A stretch of DNA of 64,000 nucleotides from Chloroflexia bacterium SDU3-3 (GTDB taxonomy: Bacteria > Chloroflexota > Chloroflexia > Chloroflexales > Roseiflexaceae). Below, in pieces: positions 1 through 10,846 of this stretch. The stretch is from the NCBI GenBank assembly GCA_009268125.1, contig WBOU01000004.1, positions 1 to 64,000 of the forward strand, given 5' to 3'. Under the pieces are notes generated by a model. It was given only the letters and a program-made list of their open reading frames with translations. It was not told the origin of the DNA and did no database searches. The position numbers and the translations under genes are program-made. Numbering within the stretch: position 1 is the first letter of the stretch; each line of letters starts with the position of its first letter.

Positions 1-434
1 CCCCTGGCACCCGAGGGTGCAAATTGTCGAGCCAGAAACTCTGTAGCTGTTGGGTCTGCCGCGAGGGCGAGACCTTCAGATGGTCGCGGGTGTTGATTGA
101 GCAACTTCGCTAGTCTACCACAGTCAGCCGTTCTTGTCAAATCGACTGGCGGTGGGTCCGACGGGCGTTTGGTCGCTCGTGAGCAACCGGCGTAGCATAC
201 CACCGTTGGTCGTTTGTGTCAAACGGGCCATTCGGCTCGGTGCGCGGCGCTGTTTGGTTGTTCGGGTTCCGGGCGGCACCGCCGCTCGCAACGAGGCGTA
301 CTATAGCACTCCACCGCGATGCTGTCAAATCGGCGTAAGGCGGGCCTTTTATCATCTCTACCGATCTGCGACAATCTAGGCTATGCTTAAAGCACGTTTG
401 GCCGAGACTTTCGCTTTTTGAAACCCGAACGGCG
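1..434. other. leading region without a supported gene
   Basis: The short open frames here lie on both strands, have no recognisable protein similarity and no convincing ribosome binding site. GC content is lower than in the neighbouring genes. I see no repeat of the families found elsewhere in the window. It probably holds the promoter of the glycosyltransferase that starts at 435. Confidence 0.4.
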
Positions 435-3462
<3,028 letters not shown>

Positions 3463-3473
<11 letters not shown>

Positions 3474-4290
3474 GCAGAAACTCCTCCACCGACTGCTCGG
3501 GCGTGATCGCGCCCGCCAGAACGGCATCGTTGTAGGTGCGCTTCCAGGTCGCGAGCATGGGGGTGGCGGTGCGGAACTCGGCAAAGATGATGCGGGCCAC
3601 ACCCCCGCAGGCCAGCATGCCCGAGTCGACAAAGTCGGCGGCGGCGCGCTCGCGGTCGTAGGGCAAGCGCTGGATCTCGGCGTGCCAGCGCTCGCCCAGC
3701 CAGGTCATGCGGGCGTAGGAGGCCCGCGCGTCGCCATCGAAGGGCATGCCGACCGCGCCGCAGTTCACCACCAGCGTGTCATCCAGGCTGCGGATGAGCG
3801 GGCGGTGGGTGTGGCCGCACACAAACAGCGGCGGCGGCGGCGCGATCTGCTGGCGCAGCACCTCGTCGGGCGTGTCCACCAGGATGTTGGCGCGGTCGTG
3901 CAGCATGGAGGCGTGCACCACGCGCACCTCGCCGCCGTCGGGAGCCTCCAGCCGAATGATGGTCGGCATGGCCGCCAGCACGCCCGCGTCGCCCAGCTGG
4001 GCCGCTGTCCAGCGCACGTGCGCACGGACCGCCTCGGTTAGGTCCTGGGCGGGCGCAGGGTTGGCCGCGATGTCGATCACATACTGCTCGTGGTTGCCGC
4101 GCAGCACCTGCCAGCCATCCTGGCGCTGGCGCTCCAGCACGAAGGCCAGACACTCGCGCGAGCGCGGCCCGCGGTTGACGATATCGCCCGCCACCACCAC
4201 CGCATCGGGGTGCCAGCGCGCGATATCATCGGCCACGGCGCGCAGCGCGGCCAGGTTGGCGTGGATATCGGAGAGAACCGCAAGTTTCAC
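3463..4290 (-). CDS. calcineurin-like metallophosphoesterase (YfcE/MJ0936-like)
   Basis: 275 residues with all motifs of a binuclear metallophosphoesterase: DIHAN at residues 8-12, GDIVNRGPRS near 39, GNHE near 68, VVHAS in the middle and CGHTHRP near 160. GTG start at 4290 with AAGGA upstream. It is expected to be a cytosolic phosphodiesterase or phosphatase; the natural substrate is unknown. The gene is divergent from uvsE, with a TATACT box on the minus strand (4398-4403), and co-transcribed with the EamA gene. Confidence 0.85.
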
Positions 4291-4406
4291 AGCTAGTCCT
4301 TGTATTCAGCATGAGGAAGGGTAGAATCGCGCACGGCTGGCGGCGGTGCCAGGGGCAACACGGGGCCATCACACGGGGGAGCATTGCCATGTCAATAGTA
4401 TAGCAC

Positions 4407-4435
4407 TTGCCCCTAGCAGCAAAGCGGCGTATACT
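4407..4435 (+). promoter_or_regulatory. sigma70-type promoter of uvsE
   Basis: TTGCCC at 4407-4412, a 17-base spacer and TATACT at 4430-4435. It is correctly placed 35 bases before the uvsE start codon. Confidence 0.6.
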
Positions 4436-4469
4436 AAAACGTGTACCGGAATCGTGTAAGGACACGCCT

Positions 4470-5399
4470 ATGTTCCGCCTCGGCATCGGCCCGCGAATCC
4501 TCGGCAGGGCCGCGCTGCGCCGCCAGACCGAGCCGCGCGAGGGCGAGCCAGGCCCGCAGGCCAGCCAGCAGCTGCAGCTGCGCGACGCGCTGCGCTACCT
4601 GGGCGGGCTAGGCGTAGGCGGCTACCGCCTGCCCGACACGCTGGCCGCGCCCGACGGCACGCAGCCGGATGCCGCGCTCGGGGCCGCGCTGGGCGCGCAG
4701 GCCCGCACGTGCGGCATCCGGCTCTCCTTCCACCCCGGCCTGCACACCGCGCTGGCCGCCCCCGACGCTGCCGTGGCCCAGGCCGCCCTGGCCGAGGTCG
4801 AGCGCTGCGCCGCACTGCTCGACGCCCTGGCCGCCGCCGACGGCGTGATCGTGCTGCACGTGGGCGGGGCGCAGGGCGGCCACGAGGCGGCGCTGGCGCG
4901 CTTCGCCGCCCGCCATGCCGCGCTGTCGGCGCGGGCGAGGCACTACGTGGCCGTCGAGGCCGACGACCACAGCTTCGACATCGCCGCGCTGCTGTGGCTG
5001 GCCCGCACCTGCCGCGTACCGCTGATCTTCGACAGCCTCCACTTCCAGCTGCACAACCCGCAGCGGCTGCGGCTCGACGAGGCGCTGGGGCTAGCCCTCG
5101 CCACCTGGCCCGCGGGCAGGCGGCCCAAGATCCACCTGAGCACCCAGCGCACCGAGGCCCACCTGCGCCCTGGCCGGGGCGGGCGGGGCGACCAGATCAT
5201 CCCGCCCCGGCGCGGCCAGCACGCCGATTTCCTCAACCCCTTCGAGGTGGCCGCGCTGCTGCGGCAGGCCCACGGCCTCGGCCAGTTCGACATCATGATC
5301 GAGGCCAAGGCCGCCGACCTGGCCCTGCTGCGCCTACGCGACGATCTGCGCACACTGGCCCCCGACGTGGCCGCGCTGGAAGAGCCGCCCCATGTTTGA
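4470..5399 (+). CDS. uvsE: UV damage endonuclease UvsE-like (UVDE, TIM barrel)
   Basis: 309-residue protein that aligns by eye to UvsE/UVDE along its whole length: SFHPGLHTAL (the HPG metal-site motif, usually HPGQ), VAVEADDHSF (usually LENDD), PLIFDSLHF (usually FDxHH), KIHLS near 225, HADFLNPF and DIMIEAKAADLALLRLR at the C-terminus. These residues bind the three-metal centre that nicks DNA 5' of UV photoproducts. Differences from the classical motifs (HPGL for HPGQ, EADD for ENDD, H-F for HH) suggest a divergent member. AAGGA lies before the ATG at 4470. It overlaps the following gene by 8 bases. Confidence 0.8.
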   Translation: MFRLGIGPRILGRAALRRQTEPREGEPGPQASQQLQLRDALRYLGGLGVGGYRLPDTLAAPDGTQPDAALGAALGAQARTCGIRLSFHPGLHTALAAPDAAVAQAALAEVERCAALLDALAAADGVIVLHVGGAQGGHEAALARFAARHAALSARARHYVAVEADDHSFDIAALLWLARTCRVPLIFDSLHFQLHNPQRLRLDEALGLALATWPAGRRPKIHLSTQRTEAHLRPGRGGRGDQIIPPRRGQHADFLNPFEVAALLRQAHGLGQFDIMIEAKAADLALLRLRDDLRTLAPDVAALEEPPHV

Positions 5400-5919
5400 G
5401 CACCCGCCATCCACCCCCGCGCTAGTGGCCATCCTGCCGCGCCGCGCCGACCTCGCGCTGGCGCGCGACGCGGGCTGGTACCGCATCCCCCTGCGCCGCA
5501 CCCCCACTGGCGCTGGCGCGGCCATCCTGGCCTTCTACTTGCCCGCGTGCTTCGGCCCAATGCGCTGGTCGGTGCGCTGGGCCGCCGAGGTGCGCGGCAT
5601 TCGCACCTGCACCAGGGCCGAGCTGCTGCCCGGCCAGCCGCGCCACCCCCGCGCCGCTGAGCTATACCTGCGCTACGACATCGGCCCGCTGCTGCCCCTG
5701 CCAGCACCCATCCCCAGCGCCAGGCTGCGCCGCATCAGCTTCATACCCACCACGCTGGGCCAGCTGCTGCGCGCCGCCGATGTGCGCGAGCTCTGGCACC
5801 CCGAGGACGCCGCCGCCGCCGAGGTCTGGGGCGCGGGTCTGGCGGGCCGCAGCATCCACACTGCCCAAGAGAAGGAAAAAAGTAGCCCGCCTCACCACGC
5901 CACACCTTCTCTACGGTAG
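5392..5919 (+). CDS. uncharacterised protein resembling the N-terminal domain of DUF559-type nuclease proteins
   Basis: 175 residues. The first 130 (ALVAILPRRADLALARD, GWYRIPLRR, then FIPTTLGQLLRAADVREL) resemble a domain I know as the N-terminal part of some DUF559/endonuclease-like proteins. Here no nuclease domain follows; the protein ends in a low-complexity tail just before a repeat array. It begins inside the end of uvsE (8-base overlap), so the two are probably translated together and might share a DNA repair role. The last 25 residues look unconserved, so the natural 3' end may have been replaced when the repeat arrived. Function unknown. Confidence 0.6.
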   Translation: MFEHPPSTPALVAILPRRADLALARDAGWYRIPLRRTPTGAGAAILAFYLPACFGPMRWSVRWAAEVRGIRTCTRAELLPGQPRHPRAAELYLRYDIGPLLPLPAPIPSARLRRISFIPTTLGQLLRAADVRELWHPEDAAAAEVWGAGLAGRSIHTAQEKEKSSPPHHATPSLR

Positions 5920-5944
5920 AGATCATGACCCGTGCGCCAGCGCA

Positions 5945-6218
5945 GCACCTTCGCCGGATGGGATGGGCCGTTTGCGTCACGCCGGAAGCCGTTTGCGTCA
6001 CGCCGGAAGCCGTTTGCAGCACACCGGAACCCAATTGCAGCACACCGGAACCCAATTGCAGCACACCGGAACCCAATTGCAGCACCCCGGAACCCAATTG
6101 CGTCACCCCGGAACCCAATTGCAGCACACCGGAACCCAATTGCAGCACCCCGGAACCCAATTGCGTCACCCCGGAACCCAATTGCAGCACACCGGCCTCG
6201 ACCATCCAGCGAAGGTGC
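5945..6218. repeat. 21-bp tandem repeat array (11 units) between inverted arms
   Basis: Eleven 21-bp units run from 5967 to 6197 (core CCCAATTGC-RKCAC-MCCGGAA). Most differ only by AGCACA/AGCACC/GTCACC variants; the first three begin GCCGTTTGC. The array is bracketed by inverted arms: GCACCTTCGCCGGATGG at 5945-5961 and its complement with one mismatch at 6202-6218. The 65 bases to the right (6204-6270) match, in reverse orientation, the left flank of the similar array at 41 kb. Because 21 is a multiple of three and the unit has no stop, several reading frames stay open through it; I treat these as non-coding. Confidence 0.9.
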
Positions 6219-6289
6219 ACCCATATGCCTACTGGCCATGATCTGCACCGCAGCGGGAAGGCCTCGCCAAATGCAGGCAGATCGATTTT

Positions 6290-6392
6290 CCTTGGTGCCT
6301 TTGTACCTTTGTGGTAAACAGTTCTCTCCCTTCGCGTCTTCGCGCCTTCGTGGTATTCGTTTTCTTTCGTTGCCTTGGTGGCAAAACGATTG
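6290..6392. repeat. dispersed intergenic repeat, CCACGAAGACGCGAAGG family
   Basis: Minus-orientation copy (CTTCGCGTCTTCGCGCC and TTCGTGGTATTCG followed by CCTTGGTGGCAAA). The same sequence family occurs at least seven more times in the window, always between genes. Confidence 0.8.
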
Positions 6393-6417
6393 GCATCGCA
6401 CCGCCTAACAGCGAGGT

Positions 6418-6446
6418 TTGACGCCTACTACACACCATGCTAGGAT
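6418..6446 (+). promoter_or_regulatory. promoter of the thiamine operon
   Basis: TTGACG at 6418-6423, 17-base spacer, TAGGAT at 6441-6446. Transcription would begin near 6453, giving a 20-base leader, too short for a TPP riboswitch; none is visible. Confidence 0.6.
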
Positions 6447-6472
6447 ACAGAAACACAGCAAAGGGAAGACCT

Positions 6473-6763
6473 ATGGCCACGATCACTGTGAGCTTGAAAG
6501 TTCTGCCGGGCGGCCTTGTCGGCAAGGCCGAGGTGTACGCCGCCGTGGACCGCGCGATCGCCGTGGTGCAGGCATCCGGCCTGGTCCACCTGGTCGGCCC
6601 CAGCGAGACCACCATCGAGGGCGAGTACGACGAGGTGATGGCCGTGGTCAAGCAGGCCCAGCTGGCCGCGCTGGATGCCGCGCCGCGCATCTTCACCCAG
6701 ATCGGCGTGGACTGGAACCCCCAGGGCACCAGCATCGACGAAAAGCTAGAGAAGTACCGCTAG
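6473..6763 (+). CDS. thiamine-binding protein (MTH1187/YkoF-type, DUF77)
   Basis: 96-residue protein matching the small thiamine-binding family: ATITVSLKVLP at the N-terminus, IAVVQASGL in the middle, GPSETTIEGEYDEVM and the C-terminal KLEKYR. These proteins bind thiamine or HMP-like compounds as tetramers of ferredoxin-like subunits in the cytosol. The ATG at 6473 is chosen because GGGAAG precedes it. It is followed after 3 bases by thiamine pyrophosphokinase, so the pair probably handles salvage of imported thiamine. Confidence 0.85.
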   Translation: MATITVSLKVLPGGLVGKAEVYAAVDRAIAVVQASGLVHLVGPSETTIEGEYDEVMAVVKQAQLAALDAAPRIFTQIGVDWNPQGTSIDEKLEKYR

Positions 6764-6766
6764 GCT

Positions 6767-7441
6767 ATGCACACCATCATCGTCGCCAACGCGCCCGACC
6801 TCGATCTGACGCCCTACCTCGACATGGTGCGCAGCGCCGACTACCTGATCGGGGCCGACGGCGGCGGGCAGACCCTGCTGCGCGCGGGCGTGCTGCCCCA
6901 GGTGGTGATCGGCGACCTCGACTCGCTCGACCAGGCCAGCGAGGCCGAGCTGACCGCCCGCAAGGTCGACCTGCGCCGCTACGCCCGCGAGAAGGACGAG
7001 ACCGACCTTGAGCTGGCGCTGCTGCACGCCGCCACCATCGGGTCGGACCAGATCGACGTGCTGGGCGCGCTCGGCGGGCGCTGGGACCACACCCTGGCCA
7101 ACATCGGGCTGCTGGCCCACCCCGCCCTGGCCGGGCGCAGGGTGCGGCTGCTGGCCCCGCGCCAGATGCTCTACCTGGTGCCGCCCCACACCCGCGTGGA
7201 GTTCGGCGGCGCGCAGGGCGACACCATCTCGCTGCTGCCGCTCAGCCCCGCCGTGCACAACGTGACCACCTATGGTATGCTCTACCCGCTGGCCCAGGCC
7301 ACGCTCTACGCCAACCAGGCGCGCGGCATCAGCAACGTGCTGATCGAGCCGCCGGGCGGCGTGGCCACCGGCGAGGGCGCGCTGATCGTGGTGCAGCACA
7401 GCGACGGCGGCGCGCACCAGTGGAACGCGCAACGCGGGTAG
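6767..7441 (+). CDS. thiN: thiamine pyrophosphokinase
   Basis: 224 residues. Transfers pyrophosphate from ATP to thiamine to make the cofactor TPP. Motifs in order: GADGGG 29-34, GDLDSL 49-54 (metal and ATP binding aspartates), KDETDLE 76-82, and GGRWDHTLAN 103-112, all diagnostic of the TPK catalytic domain. The C-terminal half (from about 150) is the beta-rich thiamine-binding domain. It starts 3 bases after the thiamine-binding protein gene. Confidence 0.93.
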   Translation: MHTIIVANAPDLDLTPYLDMVRSADYLIGADGGGQTLLRAGVLPQVVIGDLDSLDQASEAELTARKVDLRRYAREKDETDLELALLHAATIGSDQIDVLGALGGRWDHTLANIGLLAHPALAGRRVRLLAPRQMLYLVPPHTRVEFGGAQGDTISLLPLSPAVHNVTTYGMLYPLAQATLYANQARGISNVLIEPPGGVATGEGALIVVQHSDGGAHQWNAQRG

Positions 7442-7451
7442 GAGAGAGGGC

Positions 7452-7916
7452 ATGACACAAGCGCCAAGGTCAGGTCAACCCGACCAGAAAAAGAAGAAGC
7501 CGCAGAAGCAAGGCTCGTGGCTCGGCACGATCATCTTCCTGGTGTTTGTGCTGGCCCGCCCGGCCATGTCGCTGTTCAAGAACATCCAGGGCATGGGCAG
7601 CAATGTCCCGCTCATCCTGGGCGGCATCGCCGCGCTGGTGGGGGTGGGCGTGGTGGCCGCGCTGGTGGTGCGGCGGATCAACGCATCCAGCCCCACCGCG
7701 CCCGACATCGCGCAGTACACCGCGCGATCCAGCTACCCCACGCCCAGCGCGCCGCGCTACCCGACGGCGCAGCGGCTGCCGCCGCCCAGCCCCATGCCCA
7801 GGCCGCCAACATTTGAGCCGCTGGTCTCGCGGCCTGTACTGCTGGTGGGCGCGGCGGGGCTGGTGCTGCTCGGGCTGCTGGCTATCATCCTCCTCACCCC
7901 ACAGGCAGGCATATGA
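7452..7916 (+). CDS. small membrane protein, unknown
   Basis: 154 residues. A Lys-rich start (residues 12-18), then hydrophobic segments at about 22-38, 55-73 and 128-148 separated by a Pro/Ser/Thr-rich stretch (80-120). No domain recognised. GGAGAGAGG precedes the ATG, and the stop overlaps the next start by ATGA, so it is in the same operon as thiN and the methyltransferase. Confidence 0.65.
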   Translation: MTQAPRSGQPDQKKKKPQKQGSWLGTIIFLVFVLARPAMSLFKNIQGMGSNVPLILGGIAALVGVGVVAALVVRRINASSPTAPDIAQYTARSSYPTPSAPRYPTAQRLPPPSPMPRPPTFEPLVSRPVLLVGAAGLVLLGLLAIILLTPQAGI

Positions 7917-8668
7917 GCGAATTCGACGCCTTCGCGCGCTTCTACGACGCTGACTACGGCAGCTTTTTGGACGACCTGCCCTTCTACCGCGCGCTGGCGC
8001 GGCGCACCGGAGGCCCGGCCATCGAGCTGATGTGCGGCAGCGGGCGGCTGCTGGCCCCGCTGGCGCAGGAGGGCGTGGCTATCACCGGCGTCGACATCTC
8101 GCCCGCGCTGCTCACCACGGCGCGGCGCAGGCTGGAGGCGCTGGGCCTGGGCAAGAAGGTGACGCTGGAGATCGGCGACGTGCGCCAGCCGCTGCCCGGC
8201 GGCCCGTACAACCTGGCCTTCGTGGCGATCAACTCGTTCATGCACCTGGGCAGCAGCGAGGACCAGCTGGCCGCGCTCGCCAGCGTGGCGCAGGCGCTGG
8301 ACACCGGCGGCGTGCTGGCGCTCGACCTGTTCAACCCCGACCCGCGCGAGCTGCTGCGGCAGAACGGCGAGCTGGTGCTCGACAAGGATTTTGTGATGGA
8401 GGACGGCACGCCGGTGCAGAAGTTCGTGTCGCAGAGCGTGGATATGGCCGAGCAGATCAGCCATGTGACCTTCATCTACGACGAGCTGGTGGATGGCTTC
8501 GTGCGGCGCACCACGCTGCCCTTCGACATGCGCTGGCTCTACCGCTTCGAGCTAGAGCACCTGCTGGCCCGCTGCGGGCTGGAGCTAGAGGCGCTGTACG
8601 GCAGCTACGAGCTAGACGACTACGACCAGAGCAGCCCGCTGATGCTGGCCGTGGCGGTAAAGCCTTGA
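7913..8668 (+). CDS. class I SAM-dependent methyltransferase
   Basis: 251 residues. N-terminus 'FARFYDADYG', then motif I IELMCGSGR (about 37-45), motif II 'ITGVDISPALL', and a 'PLPGGPYNLAFVAINSFMHL' motif IV region, as in small-molecule methyltransferases of the Methyltransf_25/31 group. The substrate is unknown. The start overlaps the stop of the membrane protein gene by four bases. Transcription may end before the strong tmRNA promoter, which begins at the stop codon of this gene. Confidence 0.82.
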   Translation: MSEFDAFARFYDADYGSFLDDLPFYRALARRTGGPAIELMCGSGRLLAPLAQEGVAITGVDISPALLTTARRRLEALGLGKKVTLEIGDVRQPLPGGPYNLAFVAINSFMHLGSSEDQLAALASVAQALDTGGVLALDLFNPDPRELLRQNGELVLDKDFVMEDGTPVQKFVSQSVDMAEQISHVTFIYDELVDGFVRRTTLPFDMRWLYRFELEHLLARCGLELEALYGSYELDDYDQSSPLMLAVAVKP

Positions 8669-8692
8669 CAGCCGATTCTGGCGTGGTATAAT
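8665..8692 (+). promoter_or_regulatory. consensus promoter of tmRNA
   Basis: TTGACA at 8665-8670 and TATAAT at 8687-8692 with a 16-base spacer: both hexamers are perfect sigma70 consensus. The start point would be about 10 bases before the tmRNA 5' end. Confidence 0.85.
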
Positions 8693-8710
8693 ATACTCCT
8701 TGCGACATTC

Positions 8711-9076
8711 GGGGATGCCTGGCTTCGACAGGGGACGATGTCGTAGGTTGCAAGCCGAGCCGCCCAGTCTCGTTAAAGGGGCAACGGCTTAACTGCCAAC
8801 AAGAACAACACTCGCGTTGCCGCTCCGGCATTCGCGATGGCTGCCTAATCTAGTGTAGCCCGTTCGCCCGCCCTCAGCCCGATGGGGCGGAGCGAACGCA
8901 GACAGTCGGGCTGCTCTCAGTGTATCGCCTGCTAAGCTGAGCTAAGATAAGCGGGATGGCTCAAAGGTCGCCTTGTTCGGGGTGTGGCCGCGAGCGACAT
9001 GAAACAACGGACTACGCTTGTAGACGCCTGCGTCTAAATCTTCTGGACGGGGGTTCGATTCCCCCCATCTCCACCA
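8711..9076 (+). ncRNA. ssrA: transfer-messenger RNA
   Basis: One-piece tmRNA of 366 bases. The 5' end GGGGATG pairs with CATCTCC near the 3' end, followed by discriminator A and an encoded CCA (9074-9076); the T-arm GGGGGTTCGATTCCCCC-like segment is intact. The tag reading frame is 8795-8848 and encodes ANKNNTRVAAPAFAMAA followed by TAA. The proteolysis signal ends in AMAA rather than the usual ALAA. The molecule rescues stalled ribosomes and tags the unfinished protein for degradation, together with SmpB (not in this window). Confidence 0.97.
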
Positions 9077-9080
9077 AACA

Positions 9081-9121
9081 GCGGGCAGCCCGGCCACCAC
9101 GGTCGGGCTGCCCGCCTTTTT
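9081..9121 (+). terminator. intrinsic terminator of tmRNA
   Basis: GCGGGCAGCCCG at 9081-9092 pairs with CGGGCTGCCCGC at 9104-9115, followed by a T-run. The hairpin ends five bases before the convergent HAD gene. Confidence 0.9.
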
Positions 9122-9125
9122 GCGC

Positions 9126-9830
9126 CTAGCGCACATGCTCGCGGTCGAAGCCCACCACCCGCAGCACTGGGGCGGGCGGCTTCTGCACACGGTAGCTGTG
9201 GTAGCCCATCAGCAGCGCGCTGGTGCATGTCTCCAGCTCATCGTCGAAATGCAGCATCAGGGCGCGGTCGCTGGACATGGCCAGCTGCCAGAGCAGCTGG
9301 AGCTTGGCAGGCACCCCGCCTGCGGCGCGCACACGGCTCTGGCGGATGGCCAGCTGGTGCTTGCGCAGGTAGTCCAGCAGCACCTCGGGCTGGCCGTGGG
9401 CGCTGCACACCCAGAACTGGCCCTCATCCTGATACTGGCGCAGCAGATCCTTGGCCACCGGGTGGAAGGCCTTGCTGGTGAGCGTGCGGTCGAAGTCGAA
9501 CACGGCCATGAACGGCAGGGCGTGCTGCCGCAGCAGCGCCAGCGCGTCGTGATCCTGAAACGCCGCCATGTGCTCGCCGCGCTCGAAGCCGGGGATGACG
9601 CGGCGAGCCTTCAGCACCTTGCGCATGCGCAGCGACATGAGCCGCATGTAGTCGGGCCAGCCCACCCCCAGCGTGGCGAACAGCGCCTCGGCGCGCTCGC
9701 GGTCGGCGGTGGCCTGCCGCATGATGTTTTTGAGGTAGATCATCTCGCGCCGCACCAGCAGCAGCTTGCCCAGACCCTTGGGGTTGAGCGACTGGATCTC
9801 CTCGTCGCTAAAATCGAGATATGGCTCCAT
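9126..9830 (-). CDS. HAD-superfamily phosphatase-like protein
   Basis: 234 residues. Motif I VFDFDRTLTSKAF puts nucleophile and acid aspartates at D112 and D114; motif II is probably WVCSAHGQ (S/T near 140), and LHFDDELETC near 195 gives the metal-binding Asp pair. The first 100 residues are helical with many Arg/Lys, which is unusual: the HAD core starts late. It converges on tmRNA. Substrate unknown; motif arrangement supports phosphatase chemistry. Confidence 0.72.
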   Translation of the reverse strand: MEPYLDFSDEEIQSLNPKGLGKLLLVRREMIYLKNIMRQATADRERAEALFATLGVGWPDYMRLMSLRMRKVLKARRVIPGFERGEHMAAFQDHDALALLRQHALPFMAVFDFDRTLTSKAFHPVAKDLLRQYQDEGQFWVCSAHGQPEVLLDYLRKHQLAIRQSRVRAAGGVPAKLQLLWQLAMSSDRALMLHFDDELETCTSALLMGYHSYRVQKPPAPVLRVVGFDREHVR

Positions 9831-9903
9831 CCTGCGTCCTCTGCGCTTGTGCTACGATACGGCGATATGGCGCTATTGTACCCAAGATCGGGAGGTGATC
9901 GTT

Positions 9904-10731
9904 ATGTACCCATCACGCGACCGCGCGGCCACGCTGGGGCGCGAGGCGGCAGAGATCCTGCGCCAGGGCGGCTATCGCAGCCCGGGCGGGGCGGATGTGG
10001 AGCTGCGCCCACTGATCGAGCGCGCCAGGGCGGCGACCGAATCGTACCCCGCCGAGCGCGCGCTGCCCGCCGCCCAGCCGGGGGATCACCCGACGAGCAT
10101 TCGGGTGGTGAACGAGAGCACGCTGGCGGCGGCGCAGGGGCTGGTGGCCAGCGGTAGGCGCTGCGCCGTGCTGAACTTCGCCTCGGCGCGCAACCCCGGC
10201 GGCGGCTGGCTGGGTGGTGCCCGCGCCCAGGAGGAGTCGCTGGCGCGGGCCTCGGCGCTGGTGCCCTGCATCGAGGGCGACCCGATGTACGAGCGCCACC
10301 GCCACATGAGCGACGCGCTCTACACCAGCAGCCTGATCTACTCGCCCGATGTGCCGGTGTTCCGCGACGCGGCGGGCTTGCTGCTCGACACACCGTATCT
10401 GGTGGACTTCATCACCGCGCCCGCCGTGAACGCCGGGGTGGTGCTGGATCGCGCGCCCCAGCGCGGGCCGGAGATAGCGGCGGCCATGCGCGAGCGGGTG
10501 GGCCGCGTGCTGGCGGTGGCCGCAGCCCACGGCTGCCCGGCCCTGGTGCTGGGGGCATGGGGCTGCGGGGTGTTCCGCAACGACCCGGCGGCGGTGGCGA
10601 ACATGTTCGCCCAGGCGCTGGCCGGGCCGTTCCGGGGCGCGTTCGCCCAGGTGGTGTTCGCCGTGCTCGACTCCTCGGCGGAGCGGCGCTTCATCGGGCC
10701 GTTCGAGCGGGCGTTTGGAGGGCAACGTTAA
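9904..10731 (+). CDS. bacterial-type poly(ADP-ribose) glycohydrolase (TIGR02452 family)
   Basis: 275 residues with a macrodomain fold. The PARG signature is intact: NPGGG at 97-101, seven residues, then QEE at 109-111, whose second Glu is catalytic, followed by SLARASAL. The N-terminal helix region (TLGREAAEILRQGGY) is typical of this family. It should remove poly(ADP-ribose) or ADP-ribose from proteins in the cytosol. Start ATG at 9904, with GGGAGGTGATC upstream, an exceptionally strong ribosome binding site. The TAA stop is the first three bases of a dispersed TAACCACGAAG repeat. No PARP-like transferase is visible in the window. Confidence 0.9.
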   Translation: MYPSRDRAATLGREAAEILRQGGYRSPGGADVELRPLIERARAATESYPAERALPAAQPGDHPTSIRVVNESTLAAAQGLVASGRRCAVLNFASARNPGGGWLGGARAQEESLARASALVPCIEGDPMYERHRHMSDALYTSSLIYSPDVPVFRDAAGLLLDTPYLVDFITAPAVNAGVVLDRAPQRGPEIAAAMRERVGRVLAVAAAHGCPALVLGAWGCGVFRNDPAAVANMFAQALAGPFRGAFAQVVFAVLDSSAERRFIGPFERAFGGQR

Positions 10732-10836
10732 CCACGAAGACGCGAAGGCGCGAAGGCGAAGACCTTTTTACCACCAAGACTCCAAGATTTTGAACATGGG
10801 CAACCCTAGCCACGAAGGTGCGACGATACGAAGGTT
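10729..10836. repeat. dispersed intergenic repeat, CCACGAAGACGCGAAGG family
   Basis: Plus-orientation copy beginning with the stop codon of the PARG gene (TAACCACGAAGACGCG), followed by ACCACCAAGACTCCAAGA and CCACGAAGGTGCGAC-like segments. It fills the whole gap to the DUF2000 gene. Confidence 0.8.
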
Positions 10837-10846
10837 TGAAAAACCG

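Noticed and set aside
5945-6218. CRISPR array
   Set aside because: Units are directly adjacent with no spacers, the period is 21, and no cas gene is nearby.
5925-6408. Open frames through the 21-bp array encoding heptapeptide repeats such as CSTPEPN
   Set aside because: Because the unit is 21 bases without stops, several frames on both strands stay open. No ribosome binding site precedes them, and the second array at 41 kb gives unrelated peptides.
6446-6473. TPP riboswitch before the thiamine genes
   Set aside because: The predicted leader is only about 20 bases and lacks the CTGAGA box.
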